This document shows positions 58,625 through 64,000 of a stretch of DNA of 64,000 bases, in pieces. Under the pieces are notes generated by a model. That model ran no database searches. It saw only the letters and a list, made by a program, of their open reading frames with translations, and was not told the DNA's origin. The translations under genes were made by a program, and so were the position numbers. This stretch comes from Wolbachia endosymbiont (group B) of Parapoynx stratiotata (GTDB lineage: Bacteria; Pseudomonadota; Alphaproteobacteria; Rickettsiales; Anaplasmataceae), in the NCBI RefSeq assembly GCF_947250635.1, contig NZ_OX366335.1, positions 1,302,001 through 1,366,000 on the forward strand, given 5' to 3'. Numbering within the stretch: position 1 is the first letter of the stretch; every line of letters begins with the position of its first letter.

Positions 58625-59251
58625 GAAAATGCGGAAGCATTGCATAGTAGCGTAAGAGATATATTTTGTACAACAAATCCCGCAAATCAAGTTTGTGGTA
58701 CACGTAGAGGAAAGAGGGAAACTAAAAAATCATCAGTGACAAGCGGAGCAAGCAGACCAACTTCATTTATATCTCAAGTAATAAATTTCTTTTACCCTGC
58801 GGTAGGACAGGACAAATATAAAGTAAAAAATGAAATACAGGAAGTGGCAAAAATAATAGATGCAGCAGATATTGTAATACAATTTGAAGAAGTATTAGGA
58901 GTAACAGCTGTGAAATGTGGCATTCCAAAGAAAAGTCTAAATTTTGATCCAGTGGAACTGCAGTCAACCATTATCAATAAGTCATTACTTAATGATGAAA
59001 ATCATAATGAGTTGTTGAAGTTCTTGTGTGTAACTGCGAAAAAATCACTCCCTAATTACAAACAAACTAGTAAATGTTTGTCTACTTTTAAAGATCATAT
59101 GGAAAAAAGATTAAATGAGCAGCAAAGAGCTTTCGTTAGTACTGAAAAAATAGTGGCAAATAATGAGCAGCCAAGGAGTTTTATGAGTTATGTCTCTCCT
59201 CCTAGTAGCCTAAGTGCCATTAATCAGCAAGTTGTTGGTTATTTAAGGTAA
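58625..59251 (+). pseudogene. 5'-truncated gene of unknown function, cut by IS256
   Basis: The open frame enters from the IS end (a TTG at 58613 lies inside it) and continues for 208 codons, starting ENAEALHSSVRDIFCTTNPA. The missing front is not found to the left of the IS pair, so it was deleted. The remaining protein has no membrane segment. Parts such as SGASRPTSFISQVINFFYPA recall C-terminal regions of large Wolbachia proteins, but I cannot name it. The stop is followed after 4 nt by the next gene, suggesting they once formed an operon. Confidence 0.7.
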
Positions 59252-59255
59252 TATC

Positions 59256-60581
59256 ATGGAAAAACATATATTTAAAATAGAGGATAAAAATCCGCTCTAT
59301 AAAAAATTGATTAAACTTCCTGCTGAATATTATATATTAAACAAAAATAGTAAGGTTATCCATTCACATATTGGTCCAATTAAAGTAGAGAATATTAATG
59401 GTTTAAAGTTAAGGAAGCAGGGAGATAAAATATCTTTATATGAAGGAAACTTACCCCTGCAAGCAGAAAGATCTGATGAAAGTGGAAACTCTATTAAAGA
59501 GGATCTTATTGTAGAACAAGAAGCTATAATAAGTACAAATAGAAACTATATTATAGAAAAGCTTGAATCAAAACCTATCTTGATTTCGCTTTACAACATA
59601 AAAGATAGTCCTGACTTTGGCCTCAAATTGTCTGGTAGAGATATAACTGGAGTACTCAATTTTATCAATTTTAACGATGAAAATGACCCAGTACTACAAA
59701 AAATTCAAGAAGAAAAAGGTGGACTTTATTTTACAATAGAAGGTGATTATATCTATATATCAGATGAAGAAGGAAAATGTCTTCCAGTATGTGAAGATGG
59801 TAGTTGCTATAAGTATCAATACACAAAAAATGAACATGATATATTAGAAATTAGTGAGATATCAACAATAATAAAAAACTTAACTAAAACTGAGCAATGC
59901 AGTGCACCAGCTAAAGCAGGGCAGGATTTTACTTTGCAAAAGGGAAAAGAATTATCGGATAATATCTATCAAGCAGATATCATGTTAAACGGTAAGCTTG
60001 TAGCTACTTTACCAAAAATAGGTTACTGCATGCTTGATGACCAATTGGTCATACATAATCACGTTACAGAAGAAGAGATAAAAATTCCTAGAAACTTTCA
60101 TTATCTTAAAGTCGTTAAGTCTAGTAATAATGATGATTATAAATTAACATTTTGTAATTTCTTAGGTAATGAGTTTTTTGAACATAAAAAGTATGATTCT
60201 CAATACTCAAATGTTCCAGATGAATACCAGTATACAAGTTTAAACTATATGAAAAAGGGATATAAGCCAAATTTCTGCAAGTTGCTTAACGATAAACCAT
60301 CTTTTTTTATTGCAAAAGGAACTACTAATCAAGATTCTTCAGGCCACTGCCCAGCTGATGTATTTGAATTAACAAAAAGTGGAAAAGGTAAGAAAATGGC
60401 TACATTAATTGATCAATTTGGCTCTTTCAATAAAGAGGGTAAGTTTCAATATTGTGATTACCATACAAAAGCAGATTACGATGTTTATGATTCTTATAAA
60501 ATTAATAAAGAGTACAAAACAACAGATGAATTTCTCTTCAATGATGACATAGTTCTTTATACTATTCCAGAGCTATCTTAA
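59256..60581 (+). CDS. 441-aa protein sharing modules with the collagen-like protein's head
   Basis: No known family recognised, no signal peptide and no membrane segment. By eye it has a repeated module: LPAEYYILNKNSKVIHSHIG (about 23-42) and LPKIGYCMLDDQLVIHNHVT (about 252-271) resemble each other and LPSVSYIIIDNNIGLSFQIW in the collagen-like protein. A second module, LYFTIEGDYIYISDEEGK (about 151-168), resembles RLKIKIGDYLFKESRN there. Several Cys residues cluster near 173-181 (CLPVCEDGSC). It follows the truncated gene after 4 nt. Candidate member of the same system as the collagen-like protein. Confidence 0.8.
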   Translation: MEKHIFKIEDKNPLYKKLIKLPAEYYILNKNSKVIHSHIGPIKVENINGLKLRKQGDKISLYEGNLPLQAERSDESGNSIKEDLIVEQEAIISTNRNYIIEKLESKPILISLYNIKDSPDFGLKLSGRDITGVLNFINFNDENDPVLQKIQEEKGGLYFTIEGDYIYISDEEGKCLPVCEDGSCYKYQYTKNEHDILEISEISTIIKNLTKTEQCSAPAKAGQDFTLQKGKELSDNIYQADIMLNGKLVATLPKIGYCMLDDQLVIHNHVTEEEIKIPRNFHYLKVVKSSNNDDYKLTFCNFLGNEFFEHKKYDSQYSNVPDEYQYTSLNYMKKGYKPNFCKLLNDKPSFFIAKGTTNQDSSGHCPADVFELTKSGKGKKMATLIDQFGSFNKEGKFQYCDYHTKADYDVYDSYKINKEYKTTDEFLFNDDIVLYTIPELS

Positions 60582-60715
60582 CCACGCACAAATTATATTA
60601 TAATTGCTTTTTAAAAGTGAATTTAGTAGAATTCAAAGAAGTGTAAGGGTATATTTTTTTAGTATTTAATCTAAATAAAATTGTTCTCAGTTTAAAATCG
60701 ATATAAGACAGTAAG

Positions 60716-61813
60716 ATGAAAAAAATTGAAATCTCAGAATTACTCAAAAGAATTGCTATCTGTTTACTATGCATAGCAATTATGGTCTCTATTGCTCTTT
60801 TGTTTGCCTATATGCATACAATGTTTCTCAGTAAAGGATATGAGCTGGCTGCACATTATATTAGCGAAGCTATGCCTTCTGTGTTACTCACTGTTTTCTT
60901 TTTTATCGCTTGGTTTATATATGATCAAATATTTAGTAAAATGAAGGAAGTAGAGCTGCCTATAGAAATAGAATTAGCTAATTCAGATAATAAAACAACA
61001 TTTGCTAATGTTATAATTGACGATTCCTTAAAACAACGATTGCAGATTATTTGCTGTAACCAAATGACAGAAGAAATGCGTGAGATGTTTGGAAGTGAAA
61101 GTATTAACTCACTAAAAGGTTATATACTGCACGGCCCTCCTGGAAATGGTAAAACACTTATCGCCCGCGCAATTGCAGGTGAATCAAATATGAATTTTAT
61201 AAGTATCTCAGGTCCAGAACTTATTGGAGTATATATTGGTCATGGTGCACATGCTGTACGCGAGCTTTTTAAAGTAGCGAGAAAATATTCTCCTTGTATA
61301 GTATTCATAGATGAAATAGATGCAGTTGCCCAAAAAAGAAGTACCGCTAATAACTCAGCTTACCACTGTCGAGAGAGCTTAACACAGTTACTAACTGAAA
61401 TAGATGGATTTAAGAGCAGAAAAGATATAATAGTAATTGGTGCAACTAACCTGGTCAATGAGATAGATCCAGCACTTATTAGGCCTGGACGCTTAGGTCA
61501 AAGGGTTCATATACCTAATCCAAATGTGGAAACGAGACAAAAGATATTGGAGCTTTATACCAAAAATACAAAAACTGATGGAAGGCTAAATATTCAAGAT
61601 ATTGCAGAAAAAACAGAAGGCTATTCTGGAGCTGAGTTAGAACAACTAGTTAATGAAGCAAAAATATACGCTGCTCTTGAAAGAAAGTCCAAGGTAGTGA
61701 GTAAGGAAGATTTCAACCACGCGTTTCAAAAGCTAAATCCAGTACAAGAAAGAGGGAGAATAACATTAGCTTCATGTCAGACACAGACGACAGAAGCCCA
61801 TTTTGTACAATAA
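60716..61813 (+). CDS. Membrane-anchored AAA+ ATPase, FtsH/PAN-like, without protease domain
   Basis: 365 aa. Two N-terminal membrane segments (about 11-33 and 48-70) are followed by one AAA module: Walker A GPPGNGKTLIARAIAG near 140, pore-loop-like ELIGVYIGHGAHAVRELF near 170, Walker B CIVFIDEIDAVAQKR near 200, sensor region VIGATNLVNEIDPALIRPGR with the Arg finger, and the small domain ending in IAEKTEGYSGAELEQLVNEA. FtsH would continue with a zinc protease (HEAGH), but this protein ends about 40 residues later. It is probably an unfoldase or disassembly motor at the inner membrane; the substrate is unknown. Confidence 0.88.
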   Translation: MKKIEISELLKRIAICLLCIAIMVSIALLFAYMHTMFLSKGYELAAHYISEAMPSVLLTVFFFIAWFIYDQIFSKMKEVELPIEIELANSDNKTTFANVIIDDSLKQRLQIICCNQMTEEMREMFGSESINSLKGYILHGPPGNGKTLIARAIAGESNMNFISISGPELIGVYIGHGAHAVRELFKVARKYSPCIVFIDEIDAVAQKRSTANNSAYHCRESLTQLLTEIDGFKSRKDIIVIGATNLVNEIDPALIRPGRLGQRVHIPNPNVETRQKILELYTKNTKTDGRLNIQDIAEKTEGYSGAELEQLVNEAKIYAALERKSKVVSKEDFNHAFQKLNPVQERGRITLASCQTQTTEAHFVQ

Positions 61814-62030
61814 AAACTGGAAGTGTAGCAAGATGTGCCAAATTTCGTTATTGAAAATAAAATTTAAAACTTGCTATCATTTTGCCACTCGTTAGCACCA
61901 CAGTGGTTTTGTAATAGAACGCAAGCTGCAAAAACTTAAGGAAAAAATGGTCAGTGCTTGACACTGGCATCTAGTTCTTTCTATCAAAAATGCTGTAAAG
62001 TGTTCACCAATTTAGTTGGATCCCAGTACT

Positions 62031-62147
62031 GGGATGATATTATGAAGACCTAGCAGTTTATGACGGTGTCATTCCAGCGCGTGGCTCTGGAATCTAGTTC
62101 TTATTACCTGAGTCTTCTGGGTCCCAGTACTCGTATGACAAGAAAAG
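62031..62147. repeat. 117-bp direct repeat, copy 1 (Wolbachia palindrome family)
   Basis: It matches 62225-62341 with about five differences. Inside it are ATTCCAGCGCGTGGCTCTGG (an imperfect palindrome) and GGGTCCCAGTACTC. The same ATTCCAGC-GCTGGAAT theme occurs at 1366-1395. Confidence 0.9.
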
Positions 62148-62224
62148 GGAGTATTGGTTTCAGCATTAGCCATGCATCTGGATCCCAGTATCAAGTACTG
62201 GGATGATAAGAGAAAGAGGACACT

Positions 62225-62341
62225 GGGATGAAATTATGAAGGCCTAGCAGTTTATGACGGTGTCATTCCAGCGCGTGACTCTGGAATCTAGTTCTTATTA
62301 CCTGAGTCTTCTGGGTCCCAGTACTCGGATGATAAGAAAAG
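62225..62341. repeat. 117-bp direct repeat, copy 2
   Basis: The second copy is separated from the first by 77 bp. The high identity suggests a local duplication of a pre-existing cluster of palindromes and not two independent arrivals. Confidence 0.9.
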
Positions 62342-62412
62342 AAACACTGATATTTGCATGCATCTGAACAGATACAGATGGCTAAAATATTGAAGAAAGT
62401 ATACGCGTCAAG

Positions 62413-63517
62413 TTAAGAGCAACTAGCCTTCTTTGACTTGTTAAGAAAGGTCTTTTTTTCCCTAGATTCTATTATCACATGCTGAAATGACATCGAAGGA
62501 TGCTCTTGCTTATTCATGTGATTATGCAAAAAGCCCTTTGAATTTTTACAGCTTGAAAAATCTTTATAAAATTTACTTTCTTTAAATGCTTTAACCTTCT
62601 CCTCATTATTTAATGAGCCACGTTTAGAAAAATATTCATCTGTAATGTGAATATATAAACTAATCAACTCAGGAAAAGTGTAATCAGTTTTGTTGGAAGA
62701 CTTTAAACACGTAATTGGCAATTTATGTATATCTTTATCAGCTTTTTTCGAATCAATACACTCATCATTTTTTCTTAATATTATATGCTGCTTAAAAAAG
62801 CCTTCATATTCCTCAAAATCTTCAAATATTTCTTTTTTTTGATAATCTTTCCTTCTACCGCTTTGATCTATTTTTTCTATTTCTGTTGCAAGTTGCGCTG
62901 GCTGTTTTATCGTTTTATCTCCCTCTCGATTAAAGTACATTGTATAAGGAGTAATTGAATTTACGATTTTATATGTCTTCCAGTAGCAGCCAAAAATCTT
63001 TAGTACCAATTTGATTATCGGAGCAAGAAAAATTTTTAATTTTGCTATGAATCCAAAATAATAAAGAGAAGCTTGTTTAAGTGAACTTGCAGCATTGCTA
63101 ACGATGCATCTTAAATGTATATCCTTATACTTAAAATTTTTATGAACCTCTGCAGCCACATGTCCACCTAGGCAGTCTCCAAACAATATGATATCATCTG
63201 GCTTTATACCTTTTTCCAATAAGTTAGTTACAACTGCTATACCAGATTTAACTCTATTGCTACGTATCAATGAACTGTTTTTACTTAAACCAAGTCCAGG
63301 ATAATTAAAAAGATGTACATTGCTCTGTGGCCCAATTCCAATTTTGGGAATAATCTTTACCAGGGCTTAACGCTCTATTTCCACCAATAAAGTATATCAG
63401 ATGTTTTTCACCTCGATTATTGTTTTGATTTTTACCAAGAAGCGTAATTGTCTCTATTTTTATCCCGTTTTGAGTTTTTATAAATTCTCTCTCAGTTTGC
63501 TCTCTTATTTCTTTCAT
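62413..63517 (-). pseudogene. Alpha/beta-hydrolase-like protein, frameshifted
   Basis: The first 70 codons (63517-63305) include HLIYFIGGNRALSPGKDYSQ and stop early. In another frame the gene continues NVHLFNYPGLGLSKNSSLIR and then an ORF from ATG 63270 to 62413 with DDIILFGDCLGGHVAAEVHK. The order (beta-strand plus GG, then NYPGLGLS, then the elbow GDCLGG) is that of alpha/beta hydrolases, with Cys at the nucleophile position in place of Ser. The remaining 200 residues are charged and unassigned. A one-base insertion or two-base loss near 63305-63345 explains the break. The layout recalls Legionella SidB/SdbA-like proteins, an inference only. Confidence 0.65.
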
Positions 63518-63585
63518 ATTTTAACTCTCACTATGCTGGTTTAATTACACAACAAAATCTTAAAAAAATCAACAAACCTTAATTT

Positions 63586-64000
63586 ATGAACAATATAAAC
63601 CTTCTCAAATTCATTGAATTATGCTTTCAAACGGTAGTGCCGGGGTGTGAGTATAATGATTATCAATATATAAAAGTCATAGCAGACAGGCTTGAAGCGG
63701 CAAGTTCAGGTGAAGTGAAAAGAATAATATTCAATATGCCGCCACGTTCAATGAAGTCCATTTGTGTAAGTGTTGCATGGCCCGCATGGATACTTGGAAA
63801 TCAGCCAACTGCAAGAATAATAGTTGCAAGTTATTCTCGGTTGCTTAGCGAAAAGCACTCACTCGATACAAGGTGCATAATGCAATCTGATTGGTATAGA
63901 GAGCTATTTCCGAAAGTAGAATTATGCAAAGATCAAAACACTAAATATAAATTTCAAACAGTGCAAAGAGGATGTCGAATTGCAACATCAGTTGGAGGAA
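63586..64000 (+). CDS. Phage terminase large subunit, N-terminal part (cut by window edge)
   Basis: 138 codons from ATG 63586 to the end of the window. NMPPRSMKSICVSVAWPAWI near residue 51 contains the ATPase Walker A-like loop (PPRSMKS), and ARIIVASYSRLLSEKHSLDT near 78 follows, as in phage terminases of the large-subunit type that pump DNA into capsids. WO prophages of Wolbachia carry such a gene. It diverges from the hydrolase pseudogene across 68 bp. Confidence 0.88.
   Translation, partial: MNNINLLKFIELCFQTVVPGCEYNDYQYIKVIADRLEAASSGEVKRIIFNMPPRSMKSICVSVAWPAWILGNQPTARIIVASYSRLLSEKHSLDTRCIMQSDWYRELFPKVELCKDQNTKYKFQTVQRGCRIATSVGG

Larger units (their letters stand above)
61814..62412. other. 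599-bp spacer with palindromic and direct repeats
   Basis: No ORF. It contains a 117-bp sequence present twice (62031-62147 and 62225-62341) and further fragments of the same family, such as the hairpin GTCAGTG...CACTGGC near 61950-61968 and GGATCCCAGTA...TACTGGGATGA near 62180-62205. Confidence 0.75.

Noticed and set aside
62031..62341. CRISPR array
   Set aside because: There are only two long repeats with a 77-bp gap and internal palindromes, no regular short repeat-spacer pattern and no cas genes.

Overview
The window is AT-rich chromosomal DNA from an alphaproteobacterium of the order Rickettsiales, and almost certainly from a Wolbachia endosymbiont. The 16S rRNA gene stands alone, without 23S and 5S beside it. 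The gene set is reduced and mitochondrion-like: nuoG/H, sdhC/D, aconitase, PutA, a Tim44-like protein, Sco1 and HflK/C. Short dispersed palindromes of the type 'GTCATTCCAGC...GCTGGAATC' and 'TGGATCCCAGT...' are present, as are near-identical IS256-family elements. A phage-type terminase gene begins at the right edge. The assignment rests on recognising families and repeats by eye, not on a search.

Layout. Positions 1-330 hold the start of glyQ. A degenerate PgpA-like membrane protein (374-1132) and a repeat-bearing spacer follow. Next comes a tightly overlapping minus-strand operon: small ORF, nuoG, NuoH-like ORF, nuoH, hemB (6495 to 1796). From 6.7 to 15.6 kb are pepA, a dioxygenase-like exported protein, putA, acnA and secB. 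From 15.7 to 17.7 kb a plus-strand group carries a Tim44-like gene, dnaQ and a Sco gene. From 17.8 to 36.1 kb nearly everything is on the minus strand: rnc, pyrD, a lipoprotein, tRNA-Cys, fba, a J-domain protein, clpA, a DEAD-box helicase, cspA, pmbA, atpG, lolC/mitofilin-like/hemY, a frameshifted manC, an orphan 415-aa protein and sdhCD. The 16S gene (36.2-37.7 kb) has a clear 25-nt processing stem. A decay zone follows at 38.5-42.8 kb, with a dispersed element, a ruined GDSL lipase gene, and one complete IS256 element nested in another. Then come rpoD, a partial Mnh/Mrp cation antiporter cluster, rpoZ, an HTH gene and an IS5-like remnant. The plus-strand groups purE-mutL and hflK-hflC-degP lie at 48.2-54.4 kb.

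The accessory block at 54.4-63.5 kb is the most unusual part. It contains a collagen-like protein with 62 uninterrupted G-X-Y triplets behind a coiled coil, and an IS256 pair that has deleted the front of a neighbouring gene. It also contains a 441-aa protein that appears to share modules with the head of the collagen-like protein, a membrane-anchored FtsH-like AAA ATPase without a protease domain, tandem palindromic repeats, and a frameshifted alpha/beta-hydrolase gene. A phage-type terminase large subunit starts at 63586, so this may be the edge of a WO-type prophage or its remnant.

How it fits together. The core genes describe an aerobic, amino-acid-fed cell: proline goes through PutA to glutamate and the TCA cycle (acnA, sdhCD), then complex I (nuoG/H) and ATP synthase (atpG), supported by haem synthesis (hemB) and cytochrome oxidase assembly (Sco). 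Quality control is represented by clpA, degP, hflKC, pmbA, the J-domain protein and secB. The accessory genes are candidates for host interaction, and several are visibly decaying.
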